Notes: generated by a model from the letters alone, not told the origin. DNA of 64,000 nt from Daedaleopsis sinensis (GCA_033807695.1 CM066301.1:4030001-4094000); one strand, 5' to 3'. Shown: positions 1 to 12,326, numbered from the stretch's first letter. Translations and numbers: made by a program.

Positions 1-1519
1 ACTCATACTCCTCGTACAGCATATCGAACTCAACTCCAAACACATCGTTCAAACCTGGGACGTCCACCGGATCGAACAGCGACCACGACGATTCTTGCTC
101 CACGCGTCTCATGCTGAAAAACGTCAGCACATGAACGTGAAGTGAAACAACATGCGTACAATATATCAGGCACCAGTACGCCAGGGAACATATGCACGGG
201 CCGATTCGGGGGAGCAACCTTCGTGGTCCTGCATGTTACGATAGAGCGTACCTCCGCGTGCCACATAGATATGTAAACGGCACCGGAGCAAGGACGACGG
301 GCCCCGCTGGCCGAGAGATACGCGGCATGACCGTCGTAGAGTCGCAAGAGATGCATCACACCCGGTGACGATGTAACTCCTGCCCTGTACATCACCGCGT
401 CAGATGTACCGAGACGGGATGGGATTGGACGCACCGTCGAGCGGGGACATCCGCGAACGACATCCCGACCCCACCCCCGGACCCCCACAGCAGATCGAGA
501 TCGGACGCGCCTCGTAGAAGATTGGAAGGACTGGAAACATCAGGCTGGAAGATATAACACGACGCGAAGTTAGGCTTGACCGTTCCTCCATTGCAAACAA
601 CGGGTGTCGCGTGCGTGTAGAGGCCACGGGATAGTACATCATACGTCTCCAAGACCCTGTGAATGTCCGAGCGGTGGATCCCAATGGCGACCCGCATATG
701 CACAAACTGAGGACGCTCCGCAGGGGCATCGACCAAGCTGGACCGGAGCAAATAGGACTGGACGAGTGAATTTGCACTAATACTGTGGGGGGGTCAGGTC
801 GAAACCGCACTACGACACGCAGTACGGGATATACGCACTACCCCATCCTATAGTCTCGCTTGTGAATAAGTGCGTTATCCAGCTGTACACCGTGCTGGAC
901 AACTGCCTCCAAGAGATCCGGATGGAGCGACAGGGACGATACTGCACGAACGACGGTCAGATCAGTTCCAGACAGGTACTAGGGATGGCCACCAACTATT
1001 GGAATGAACCCAACGAGAAAATGATTTTGCGACGACCTTGTGAATGTTTGCTACTAACATGCGCCCGGCCAACCGACTATAGTCCGGGTGGCGACCGGCG
1101 AGGCTGGCGATAGAAGACGCGGCGAAATTCTAGACCAACGTCAGACACGCAGAGACGAACTTGTAGCCGAACCGTTCTCACCTGCAGTTCGTACGTCGTG
1201 GTCTGCGGTCTGATGCCGGCGAGTATCGTTTTAAGAATTCTGAGAACACACGTAGTCAGTCCCGCGAGGAGCACACGCACTTGGAGATGGCAACACCCTC
1301 GGCCGTAAGGGGGACGTACAGCCGATAGTCAATATACTTTGGATCGAGATCCCAGGACAACTACCGCCACGGCCGTCAGCAAATTAAAACACGCCATAAC
1401 GGCCCGCCTCACTGACCAGTCGGATGGTGTGCAGTAACTGAAGAGGGTCAATTACACTAGTGCACAGCGAAGGGACCGTTACGGTACTGACTTTGCCAGC
1501 GTAGAAGGGTTGCGCTTCA
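1..1519 (-). CDS. Ribonucleotide reductase large subunit (class I, R1), divergent, 5' part
   Basis: Large subunit of class I ribonucleotide reductase, which makes deoxynucleotides from ribonucleoside diphosphates. Nine exons on the minus strand: about 1519-1492, then 1456-1417, 1360-1281, 1239-1182, 1129-997, 941-842, 782-435, 384-160 and 113-1, running off the left edge. Intron phases close throughout. Recognisable R1 landmarks in order are the ATP-cone region (LDPKYIDYRLYVPLTAEG), HPDYSRLAGRMLVANIHK, LDNALIHKRDY, SYLLR, ERPQFVHMRVAIGIH, THATPVVCNGGT followed by FASC (matching the catalytic cysteine of SSC in R1), LLRLYDGHAAY, and MRRVE...WSLFDP. Spacing between these blocks matches R1 closely, but many normally invariant positions differ (CNGGT for FNAGT). 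The start codon lies in an unidentified first exon upstream of 1519. The C-terminal active-site residues lie outside the window. A small subunit lies at 22.6 kb. Confidence 0.88.
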
Positions 1520-2753
1520 CTGTGAGGTTGTTAGGTCGTATTACGGAACATAGTACTGGTCAGTACAGACCCATCTACAACAAAGGGGCACGTCGGTCAG
1601 TCGCAATACTACCGGACTGGACGGTGCGCGTGCGATAAACGTACCTCGCTTCACGATATCAAACGCGGGGACTGCTACGGTAGCCATCACAGAGTAGGTT
1701 GCGACGATGGAAACAGGACAGTGTGGGGGTGAGGAGGTCGACGTCTTCCTATCGCAGGACCATGTGCATAATATATGGCACGCTCTGGCTGTATCAGTCG
1801 CCTGCTGCTGAATCTACCGTCCTCCTTTTCCTGGTAATCCTGTACGGCTCGCTACGGCAGTGCGCGTGTTGCACCACTCCAGGCCAAGCGGTTCGCGATC
1901 TGAGCACCGTGAACGGACGATCGACGGAATTAGCCCGGCATCGGTACATTACCGGAGTACCGCCATCACAATGCCCGTGCATCAATGCATCACGACTCAT
2001 CGCAGCCCGGGATATCGTGCATAACTGCGAAGCAGATGTACGCTCAGGGTCTCCTGCGGTGAATGGAAGAATGATATACGGTGACGCCGCGGAGCCCGGT
2101 AGCCAGTAGCAGCAGCCATGCGCTTCCACAAAGAACCAGGACCGCCGAGACGATTGTCCGGCCAACTGGTGTTGATGGTTCAGATGTAGTTGTACCCTGT
2201 GAGCTTCAGCGGAAACAATGACGAGATAGCTCGTCGCCGAACATTGAACAGTCATGGTGGCTCCATGCCGTCTTACGTTGCGTGCCACTGAAGCAGATGT
2301 CGCGACCTTGCTGTGTATGATCACCCGTCCCTTGCACGGGTAGTCGAGCTCGGCCGATTGTGCACATGATATCTGTCTTCACATGCATGCACCGACTAGA
2401 AATCGGATCCGGGGTGCCGCGCTCGTCTTGCGCCACAACAAGAGTCGACGTGGTATGAACGAGCTCCACTGCTCCTACCCCGTCTGGCACCACGCACGAG
2501 TCGATTTGTGGGGTAGCCACACGCGTACCCCCGCATCGGATTGTTCTGGTCCTGCGCGATTATAAGACGATGCGCGTGCCCGGCCACCGATTCGCGAGTG
2601 GCGGATGGGATACCGTGGCGAGAATAGTAGCGGCTGAGATAGTGTGCGAGGGAATATATCCTAGGCTTGAAGCTTGACGGATCAGACAGTGACAGGTAGA
2701 ATAGGGACCCGCAACTAGCGTGGAGTTGGAATCGATACGCTTCGGCTGGTTCG
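1520..2753. other. Stretch without an assigned gene; coding-like patch on minus strand
   Basis: No gene could be assigned. The first exon and promoter of the R1 gene should lie at the low end. On the minus strand near 2155-2125 the frame reads FFVEAHGCC, which matches FYVEAHGCC at the N-terminus of the Rep/helicase at 21.8 kb; most codon differences are third-base changes, so this may be part of a real exon or a decayed copy. The surrounding open frame (1794-2324) has no other recognisable content. Confidence 0.3.
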
Positions 2754-3077
2754 GACTGCCACAACCGCGACAGACAGCGGGTAAGTGGAAGCGTTCCCCG
2801 ATAATGCATGCACAAGTCCGTGTACCTCTCGTTCGCAGGGCGACGGCATGGTACGAGATCAGACTGCCACTATCGCGACAGCCAACGAGTAACCGGAAAT
2901 GTTCCCTGGTGATGCATGCACAGGTCTGTGTAACTCTCGTTAGCTGGGCGACGGCGCGGTATCACACCGGGCTGCCACCGTCGCGACAGGCAGCGAGTAC
3001 CCGGAAATGCTCCCTGATACTGCACGCACAAGTCCGTGTAGCTCTGGTTCGCTGGGTGACGGCGTGGTATCAGAACA
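2754..3077. repeat. Minisatellite, about three copies of a 108-bp unit
   Basis: The block starting gactgccacaaccgcgacag near 2754 recurs at 2862 and, with substitutions, at 2970, each time 108 bases apart. The whole unit is conserved, including the later parts gatgcatgcaca and gggcgacggc. Because 108 is a multiple of three, open frames run through on both strands; these are by-products of the repeat and I do not call them genes. The repeat lies just upstream of the gene at 3.1-4.7 kb. Confidence 0.85.
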
Positions 3078-3129
3078 TACCGAGCCGCGACCACATATAA
3101 CGAGGCCGGACTTACTGTTATATTTACAG

Positions 3130-4696
3130 TTCGGCTTCATTCTCTCCGCCCTCTATCCCATCAACCCGGGCATGGAATCCGCCGTTCGCAAGACCGTCGA
3201 GCTCTGGAAAGGCCGAACGCTACATGAAGGCGACATCCCGTTCGAGAAGGCTGCTATATCGGCCGGGAAAGTGGCACAGTTGTTCCAGGTTAACAGAGTC
3301 GGCGACGTTGAATGGGTGGTGAGCACACTCACACCTGACGCACAGCTGCGAGCTGACCTACAGCGCAGCTCTGCAAGCCCGGGGAAATAACTCCCGCTAC
3401 GTTCAGTTACGCCGCCGTTGTGTCGATCGCCGATCCCATGGAAACAGGAAATCTCGTCATCGACTCGGAAGTTCGACCGGACGGGATACCTGCAGGACGG
3501 GTGTCAGTGTTCACTGAATTTCCATTTAGGATGCTACTCAGACACCGATCACAGCGAAAGATGGGCTAACTACAAGTGTTCTTACACATACGTGTTTGAT
3601 ACGTCCAGGGACCACGGGCTATACACGCTGCAAGGGGTGAGTCTACGTTCCGGTGGACGAACATGGCACTTACTAGCGGCAGATGATGGACAGGTATATG
3701 GAGACACTCCCGGAATTCGAGACCACGGACCGTCTTCCTCGTCGCCTATGGCAGTCGGGCAGCCATGGCCAGGGACGAGACCAGTTCTGGATGCGCGTAC
3801 CCATGTTCATCCGTGTCCGTGAGGGCGAACAGAAGCCGGCTCCACCAGATACCGTGCACGACTGGGTGAAGATCGCGGACACCAGATCGATGTGGTATCG
3901 CGCTAACCCATCCCCCCCGCGAGTTCACGAACTTGTACATGGGGAACTGAAGCCGGTCGCCGAATGTCTACCTCCGAAACTGATGCGCGGGGACGTGGTC
4001 GTGATATCGTTCACGTTGCTATACGTCGTTGGCAGGAAAGACTGGTACCCGACATACTTCCTGACGCGGCTGGTTCGAGTGGCGAAGGGGACAAGTTTCA
4101 TCAAGTCCCAGGAAGGAGAAAATGCGAGAAGCGCGGAGGACGAACCGTCGCAGTCATATTCGGGTTCCCGGATGCACAGCGGCGTCGGTAAGCGAGCAGT
4201 ATATGTGTTAGTGTTCAACGTCGCGAGTTGAATTCACGCAGATGTCACGGGTGGACACGTGGAGTCTGAGATAGAGGGCAGTCAGCGGAAGCGCCCGCGC
4301 GAAGAGGAGAGTGTTCGGCGTGTAGAGGACGGGGGCGATGAGCCTCTAATAGAATGGCCTGCTTCGGACGAGGAACGACGCACCTCTCGGCCCCGTCTGG
4401 ACCCTACAGCTGCGGGTCCGTCGCATCATCCATTCCACGAGCGTGGTGACGACAAAGGGCGACCGTACCCCCTCCCGCCCATGGAACCAGCGACCCGCGG
4501 GAGTTCAGACGGAACACCGTCTTCGGTATCGTCGGTCAACACGACCTCCGAAGGCTCGTCCGACACCTGGAGCGTGTCTACTGGATTCGAGGCAGGTCCC
4601 AAGGAGCCTTTGACCGGGAGCGACGAGCAAGAGGATGTGAAAGGGAAGAAGACCGCAGATGGGACGGCACGGCGCCGAACGAGGGGGAGTCGCTAG
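3130..4696 (+). CDS. Fungal protein of unknown function, multi-exon, disordered charged tail
   Basis: A five-exon model closes in phase: 3130-3318, 3369-3502, 3555-3636, 3683-4187 and 4242-4696, with introns of 46 to 54 bases. The first exon starts right after an acceptor (tttacag), so an upstream start exon may be missing; an internal ATG at 3172 is the alternative start. The protein reads as a globular beta-rich part (blocks WANYKCSYTYVFDT, LPEFETTDRLPRRLW, FWMRVPMFIRVREGE, GDVVVISFTLLYVVG) followed by about 150 residues of serine-, glutamate- and arginine-rich, probably disordered sequence with a KRPREEE basic-acidic patch. The second intron is the weakest: reading through gives 22 open codons and then a frameshift. 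No function is recognised. The gene at 28 kb has a similar ending (GDIVLLECNV) and may be related. Confidence 0.6.
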
Positions 4697-6911
4697 CGGG
4701 ACGATGTGGAGGTCATGTCGAACGACGGGGCGAAGATTGGCCGTCACGGAAGATTCGTTGGCTGCCTGTATAGGACAATAGATTCAGCGTTGATGACCGA
4801 CCGAAACAATACATATTTGTCGCGGAATACGGATGCATGAGCTCGTCTCCAGCGAGATGATACAATGTCGTGGCGGACATGCAAAAGTGCGTCGACACGA
4901 CACGTGGACGTTCCGGTTGCGTTCTCGATATGGCAACGGCGAATCGGCCCGCAATCGGGACGGGACGCTATTGAGCATGACCACATATACCATGTAAGAA
5001 GAGTCAGGCACTAATGTAGTGCACCGTAATGACTCACGTTGCGGTGGGGCAAACTCGCGCCGCCACGCCGACATGTAATTCGTCGAGACTATCCAAGACG
5101 GCGCGGCCGACAGAGGTAGATGGTAGGTCAGACAACATGAGCGTATACTGTAGTATGTGGTGACTCACTATTAGCACGCTATCCCGAACTCACACCGATC
5201 TGCGAGGACATAACTCGTAGATAGTTGAACGCAGTATGGCATCTCCTATCCAACAGTTCTTACCATGATAATTGCCGGAGTCCAGCAACGCACCAGGCCT
5301 GCGTCGGTACCCGCAGAACAAACTCATGATACGACCAATAACTTTGTATTGGTAAAGAAGTGTCGTAGGCCAGCTGAGCACCACGACCGAATCTCTCAAG
5401 TGCTGTACCACCTACATCTTGTGCGCTTTGTTCGTGCGGAAGGTTTACCTCAGTTCAAGACACAGCCTGCACAGATAGCACTCACCACGGTACTCGCATA
5501 CGTACGCATGCGCGAATGCCGGTTAGCGCTCATAGAACCGAGTGTGCGCCTCGAGGTACCGCCGGAGCTCGATCGTGCGTGCGACGTTCAGATTCATACC
5601 CGGTACGCTGTGGATGAACGTTAGTTGGAGAAGACGAGCACCGAGAGAAGTGTACGCATGCACGAGCCCAATCCACCCTCGCAGCATTGGGGGACAGCGA
5701 ATGCACCAGCTTATGGCATCGTCCCATGACGTGAACCTGATGGCGTGCTGTCGAAAGGACCGGGTCGGAGGCTCGCACGGACTCCAGTCTATTGACGATG
5801 TATGCGTCGATGCACGCATACGTCAATGTGGATACAGGGACACTCACGATAAGACACCCGAGCAAATAGGTCCTGGACACGGCTGTGGAATAACGCGGAA
5901 GCGAAGATGCGGGAGCGTGTGAGCGAAGCCCGCGCGGTAGTTCGATAAAAAGTCGGCAGTTGGTCCTGGACGCGCGTGTCAGATCGAGGCAATACACCGT
6001 GACGGCAGATAACATGTTCACCTTCATCAACCCAACAGTCGAAGGTAGATTCACCAAGGGGGACTGAAAGGGTCTGAATGGCGTAGCGGTAGAACAGGAG
6101 TCCACCGTGATCCATCCGATGGACAGGAGCGTCCGCGTCCAGCTGCTACATTGTTATCATCTTGCTCCACGGGCTCCGCCCAAACCAGTGGCATTCGTAA
6201 GTTCTGAGAAGCTTCCGCTGATCCTAACGGCGGCTGATCAACGCCTGCGAACTCAGGTTTGTGAGCGGTAGCGAATTCGTGAAGGCAAGTTCCAACATAC
6301 AGTACCGGACGGCACCAGGCTACACGGAGTCGTATTCGGGACGCGTCGCCAGGGTATAGGGAATGGATGTGATCGATGGGCAGTGGATTGGCCTAAAAGG
6401 AGGGCGTCCGCGCGACCCGTGGACGGTACGGATGACATATAAACGATGGCACCGCCGCCGGCCGCGCGACGTCGACTCCAGCACCGAGCTCACGACGGTT
6501 CTGCGTGAAGGAAGATAAGAAGGTGCGGAGGTAACGGCACGTCTCCGTCTTCATCGCCGTGCCAGAGGATTCGCGAATGACACACACGAGTCGTAGGCTC
6601 CGACATTAATGTTCAGCGTCTTCCCGCTCGATTGCAAGGGATGGCGACAGGAACGACGCAACACAACTTGCGGCCTACTTACGTCCTTATGCCTCTGCAC
6701 CACCGAACCCGTCAGAGTACACGAAACGGACCCGATGTCTGGGACGGGAAGCCAAATTAATAATACAGTAGATACGACCTACACGTCGACGCGCGACGGA
6801 TCCGTATCTGTCTATAGCCCAGGAGCCATAATAAGCAGATCCGTTCGAGAACAAGTGATAATAAATGTGCGCACCTTCGACAACGCATGACCACGCTGTT
6901 CGATACTGCTG
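4697..6911. other. 2.2 kb with no recognisable gene
   Basis: Several open frames over 100 codons occur on both strands (for example 5265-5624 plus and 5530-6105 minus). None shows a known motif or convincing splice-linked continuity. After finding that neighbouring genes are split into short exons, I cannot exclude an undetected intron-rich gene here, but I see no positive evidence for one. Confidence 0.4.
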
Positions 6912-7842
6912 TCAACTCACGCAGACCGAGAGCGCCCAAACACGTACCTGTACAGGAAAGCAAGCTAATATCCTCCAACCATCGCCAGTATGGGCCACGG
7001 GAAGAGTTTCCGGACCGTGCTCCGCTTGATATCCGAAGCCAACGACGATGGCACCCATATGGCCAAATCCCCCTGCGTGTTCGCGACGTGACAAGTCGCT
7101 CAGGTCACATTGATGTAGCCGAAAGTCTCTATGAGCATATTTTGCGACTGCACTAACATCCCGGCTAGACAAAGGGTCACCCTTCACGCGGCCTCTGCGG
7201 GAAAACAAGTCACGAGGATACGAGCAGCCCGCTCCGCATGGCGCGATGAAATTCTTCACCAGAGTACACCAGAACCCTTGCAGCGGCGTAAGGGGACTGC
7301 TATTGGGACTCCGGATGGTGTCGACGAACCGTGCGGAAGGAGTTTGAAATCTCTGCAGTTCCTTCACGGATGAGACACCTGGTTGATCCGAGGACCGGGA
7401 CGTAGGGTGTATGAGGTCGCGCCTGGTGAACTGAAGGCGGGACACTACGGCTTCGACGAATTGGTCGAACATGTGATCGGGAACGTAGATATCAAGGTCT
7501 CCAGGTTCCCATGGTTCGGAGGGAAGAAAGTACTTCAGTGCGACCGAACCTGAGATTACGGCTCCGTGAACCCGCAGGACATCGTTGAACGATCGGAGGT
7601 CGGAAACAAAGGGTCGGATGGATAGTTCGTATCGGATACGCAACTCGGCACGCACTGCGGCGTATAGCACGGTGCAAGTTGCGCGCCATGACAAAAGAAG
7701 GATGAAGTCGCTGTTCTCGATGACCACGAAAAGGACGTCTGGTGGCACCCTAGGCGTTACACTTGGTCAACGGTCGGGGCACGGCAAGCATTTGTGCATA
7801 CCTCAAGTTCACATCAGAAAGCGACCCAAATACATTCGCCAT
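6912..7842 (-). CDS. F-box-like / nucleotidyltransferase-like family protein, copy 1
   Basis: Start ATG at 7842 in a 41-base exon (7842-7802), a 52-base intron, then a long exon from 7749. The N-terminus has an F-box-like pattern (VPPDVLFVVIE, LLLSWRATC). Around residues 80-104 it carries SGSVALKYFLP followed by GDLDIYVP, the GS...DxD arrangement of the nucleotidyltransferase fold. Further on, FNY-type and GCSYPR blocks align with LFNYV and FGCAYP of the paralogues at 12.3 and 24.5 kb. The last part (after about residue 210) does not align, so the true 3' exons may differ from the continuous frame, which stops at 6912. Activity is unknown: known members of this type in Agaricomycetes are uncharacterised. 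This copy is the only one of the three that keeps the acidic motif. Confidence 0.6.
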
Positions 7843-8768
7843 GACTCCACCATCGGGCACGACGGCAAGTCCGACCTGGGGGGGTCGAAACCCATGTGAG
7901 TGGCTTCGCAGAGCAGAACGGGTCCACGAACGTACGGAGCCTACCATTTCGTCCGGCATGTTTCGCTGATGCCTGGACGGAGAGAGAGCATAAATGTGAC
8001 GCCATGCCGCGGCAGCTATCCTGGAAATAGCTCTCCATTGTGACAGCGCTACGCGCAGACGGCGCAGCCGGCTGAAGGCCTTCAGCACCGAGAGGCTGGT
8101 AAGGAACTGCCAGGTCGCGGCTTCCGGCTTCTCATATGTTCCAAGGTTCCTGTCAAGGGACTGTGAGGCTGCATCATTGGAAGAAGCCTCCGAACCCAAG
8201 GACCCTGGCCGAGTACGTACAGGTACCGCCACGATTCCGTATGCACTCTCGGCGTCCACGCGACAAGTCATTTATGGCTAGGAGATGGCGACCAGCGGAT
8301 GCACAACGTCGAGTGGAAGCCTGCCCCTGCGGAAAATAGCTGTGGAGACCATGGTTAGCCGATTAGTTCGCGACAACCCCGGTCCGGTTCCCTTCCTCCC
8401 GAACTGCAAAGCAGTTCGGTTTCATGGCCGATGTGTGTCACGAATGCAACGGTGCGCGGCCATCCTACGGCTAGCAGAGTGGGGTAACAGGGGGTGGTCA
8501 TCGACACTCACGCCCCGTACCCCGTACGCCCATCGGGAACGGGTGACCCTTGCGACGCCACACACATGACAACTGAGCAGACGGCTCGCTGTGCAGAGCG
8601 CACTCGGCGGGTGCTGTGGCACGCCTGCCTGCGTTGTACTGTCCGCGCCGGAGAGTCTGCATGCAATCTTTCCATGCGACACGGCTAGAGCGCGGATTTG
8701 AACAAGTAATACGGGAATTCGTATGAATACATGTCCGAACGCTACCCTGTATAAAGCAAGTCGGAAGG
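7843..8768. other. Divergent intergenic region between copy 1 and the kinase
   Basis: About 0.9 kb between two divergently transcribed genes. It must hold both promoters. Open frames on both strands (for example 7750-8271 minus) overlap the first exon and intron of copy 1 and show no family resemblance. No repeat or RNA gene is seen. Confidence 0.4.
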
Positions 8769-10174
8769 ATGTCAGCGTATCTAACAAGTCACGGAACACG
8801 TCGCCAGAACGTACTGAACTTCCTACCGACTGGATCACGCTTCGCGAGCATGCCTATCCATCGTGAGTGAATATGTCCGTGTTGAACGTGTCGGTCAGTA
8901 ATGTTCCAGGCCCGCCTCCAGACGAGAACCTGATATACATCGCGGCCAGCCGCACGTCGACGGTGTACAGCACGGATCCGACACAGGGCGGCACGGTGCT
9001 TGTCGTAAAGGAGTATAACGAACTCGGCCGCGACGGCGGGGCTTGTGATGTCGAGAAATGGGCCTACCAGTTGACGGAGGAAGGCGATGGACCTGGAAAG
9101 AGGTGAACTCTCAACAGGGGTTTCGATACGGGACGGGAGTAACGCTCACCCGACACAAGCGCATTCCTCGCTGTTTTTTCCACAGGTGACTTATGTCGAC
9201 CTGACCGACTACTACTTCCGAAGAAAGACGGCACTCTCGCGGACCTGCTCGACGTGATACGGCCTGGCACGTTATACCTGCCAGACGTGCTCTCCATATC
9301 GGAGCAAATGCTAGCCGGAATAGAATGTGAGTTCGACGGCTCGCGACGACCGTGTCTAGCAACTAACGATCAGCAGATTTACATCACCTCTTGATCGCGC
9401 ACACCGACATCAAGCCCGAAAACATCGTGATGGACAGTCTGGAGACGACGCTCCTCGCCGCCAGTCAATCGCATCCCGAGACGGCGAAGGCGAGCACATT
9501 CGGCCAGTGAACGGACATGTTCTCTCGCTGACGACGGTACAGCTGAAATGCACGAAGATTTTCATCATCGATCTGGGCGATGTGGCCCCGACAGACACTG
9601 GATGCCTTGGATTGGCTGGGACGTCCCGGTACAGAGCTCCTGAAGTAACCCTTGGTGAGTTATTAATCAGATAAGACAGTGCGCACACTAACGGGTTATC
9701 ATACCAAAGGTTTGCCATGGGACGGAGCGGTGGACTGGTTCGCAGCGGGATGTGTCATGTTCGAGGCCGCCACGGGACGATCGCTGTTCCCTCGTACCAC
9801 CTCTCGGATAGCTCGCGTCGCAGCGATTGTGGCCGTACTCGGTCCGATCCCTAACTGGATGGGAAGACGGTTGGGGCGATGGTATTCGATACCATCGCCA
9901 GAAGCTGGTGTCGGTTCATTCAGAGTACGGTGTCCAAGACGTAATGTTCGCGAGGCAGTGGAGTGTGAGCATATATCCAGACTCCAGCGGCTGGAGGTAA
10001 GTTCGTTCGAGTTACAATGTCGCGATGATGATAACGATAGCATGACTCACGGAGTGGTAGGATGTACTGGAACAAGGATTCGTGCACTCGGTCTGCAGCC
10101 AGTTACTGCATATAAACCCTCGCCACCGCGCAAGCGCGGTACCTGCGATCATTCGCGATGGAAAGTTCCTTTGA
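8769..10174 (+). CDS. Serine/threonine protein kinase, SRPK/CLK-like, altered catalytic motifs
   Basis: Seven exons close in phase to a 362-residue protein: 8769-8862, 8910-9102, 9160-9326, 9377-9463, 9508-9654, 9710-9996 and 10061-10174. Kinase landmarks in order: the beta-3 lysine (VLVVKEY), a DGTLADLLD hinge region, LHHLLIAHTDIKPENIVMD for the catalytic loop, IIDLGD for the magnesium loop, SRYRAPEV for the APE motif, DWFAAGCVMFEAATG, VLGPIPNWM, and LLHINPRHRASA near the end. The LGPIP and YRAPE features recall the SRPK/CLK group. Two positions are unusual: HTD in place of HRD and DLG in place of DFG, though the catalytic and metal-binding aspartates and the lysine are present. The glycine loop is not recognisable (AASRTSTVYS). 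Substrates are unknown. It lies between two F-box/nucleotidyltransferase-like genes in the accessory island. Confidence 0.85.
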
Positions 10175-12326
10175 CGTGGCTGGTATATCGAACTGTCCTG
10201 CGCGTCGTTAATATTTTGCGCACGGACCAGCTGGACTCACCGCGTCCGGATTGCAACTCTAGGTGGCATCGTTACCCAGGCATATCCACGTCGCGAGACA
10301 CGACCGCGTATGCTTGTGCCCGGTCTCGATCTGCCCATGACGGATAGTTGACGGTTGTAGCATGAGTCGGATACCAATATGCATATCGTGATCTTGTGTC
10401 GTCGGACTGCCGGAACGTATGGAATGTGAAGGCGCCGTCCGAAACATTATTGCTGAACTTACGCCCTTGTGATCACTGTATTGTACACGGTAGGAAAACG
10501 AGGGCATGAAAAGGACCAAGTTCACCAGCACGAAACCGCGGTAGTGACTAGTCCGACCTGCAGGTAAAAGAACCGGTATATTTCGGGAGCACGATGCCGA
10601 CCACACCCGATGCCACGGACCGGGACGGACGAATCCGGATCGAAAACCCGCCAAATCCGGCGTGGACTCGAACTGTATCGAGCGCTTGACCGACGACATG
10701 CTGACAACGGCCATGTGAACGCACATGGTTTTCTCTCAGTCTACAAGTGCGACTATAATATAGTACATGCAGGAGTGAATTCCACATATCGTCACACCCC
10801 GGACGCTCTGAACGCGGTCTCGAGTGCGCGCAACATCTCCCTCTGCAGCTCCTGGGAGAAGAACACCCAAGTATTCCTCGGATGTCCTAACCCCCCTTCA
10901 AACCGACTAACGAAATGGACAGATACGGTAGGGACGATTCCACGGCCTCCACCGCGATCCGTCAACTGAATCGCCACGCGGAACGCCAACTACAAGAAGG
11001 TGAGTCTCGCGACATATCAGCAAGTGCAGTTTACATACGGGTTCCCCTCTGACAAGCAAGACCATATACTGGTCAAGCCTCGTCACTCCATCGTCATCGT
11101 AGGCCGAGTCTTCATGGTGCGTCGGGTGGGTTTCGCCAGCGACGACCTGCAGGTTTCCCAACTGCGGTGTGCCGCGCTGAACGCGAGGACTCATCCGCCT
11201 ACGACAGGAATCAACGTCTATCGGGACATAGACACATCGGCTCACGTACCATGGACCAATCGACGTAACAGGCCTCACAGAGCCAACTGGAATCGACATC
11301 ACGAATAGGTGCAAGCAACTGCCCATGAGTCAGCCACGAAGTACCGAGTATTTAAACGTGGTGCAGGCGCCGCACACAAAGAGGACATAGTGAGATGCAC
11401 CAGTCAGGGTCATCTCACGAGAAGAAGTTAACGACCGGACCCTTAATGGCTGCGCAAGGGTGTGTACCGTACACGACTCTCGCAAGCCATAGCTTGTACG
11501 TGTCAAGATATCTGCAAGCATGTAAAACGCTACGGGTACGTACATACCCGCTACGCGGCGGAGGCATTGTCTCACATCTGCGTGCAGCGGTCAGAACACC
11601 CATACACATCGGTCTCGGATGCCCTGAACAACGTCCAAGCCGATGTGCCTTTCACTCTTACCAGTCGTGTCAATGTGTTGCGACGTTGACGTAACGTGCG
11701 TGTCCGTCTAGTGCTATATCGCATTTCCAAGCCACTGCATGCCTCATATCAACCGCCTCCGCGTGCAGAGTGCATGATCGACAGACAATTACCCCCCTTA
11801 CGAAGGTGACTACCCATTCGAGCACGGAAATGGGAAATGCGGTTCGGATCGCGGCGGAATGCACACGTACACTCAGGGCCTCCACGCATGCACGTTCCGG
11901 GTATGCGCTACCACGTGCGGGGCATGCAGTCTCATGTAGATTACTGACCATGCGTACGCGACCTCACACGGAAGCAACAACTGCGCATGTACCCGTGCTG
12001 TCGCCGGCAACGGCAATCGCTCCCGTCCCCCGCCCCTCGTCGGAACACGGTCTGGTACCTTCACGTTCTGTATCGTACAATATAAGTGAAACTGACATTG
12101 CCACTCAGGACCCCAATAATTCGTACAGAAAGTCCGCTGCAACAGCTATCCGCACTTGTCCAGTCTACAATCGACACCCACTGTTTTCTCAGGTGCGCAG
12201 ACGGGACGCTAGCAATGAAGCTGCCGGTCTGATCTTTGTATACAGACCACAGCCATGTCTCGTCTGACGATGTCCCCGCTACTTGTGAGTGCAATGCGCA
12301 CATCTACCGAGTGAGTCGCAACATAC
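10175..12326. other. 2.1 kb without an assigned gene
   Basis: Several open frames on both strands, including a minus-strand stretch around 10990-10790 (TWVFFSQELQREMLRALETA) and its plus-strand complement starting MDRYGRDDSTASTAIRQLN at 10916. One of these is probably an exon, since the first is followed by a plausible 43-base intron and the second by a GTGAGT donor, but they are antisense to each other and I could not decide between them. Confidence 0.35.

Noticed and set aside
30..810. Overlapping minus-strand frames near the left edge as separate proteins
   Set aside because: They are exon pieces and intron read-through of the single R1 gene, whose splice phases close exactly.
862..1113. 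Plus-strand open frame
   Set aside because: Antisense to R1 exons and without any family features.
2720..3100. Plus- and minus-strand repeat proteins
   Set aside because: Open only because the 108-bp repeat unit is a multiple of three; no start context or homology pattern.
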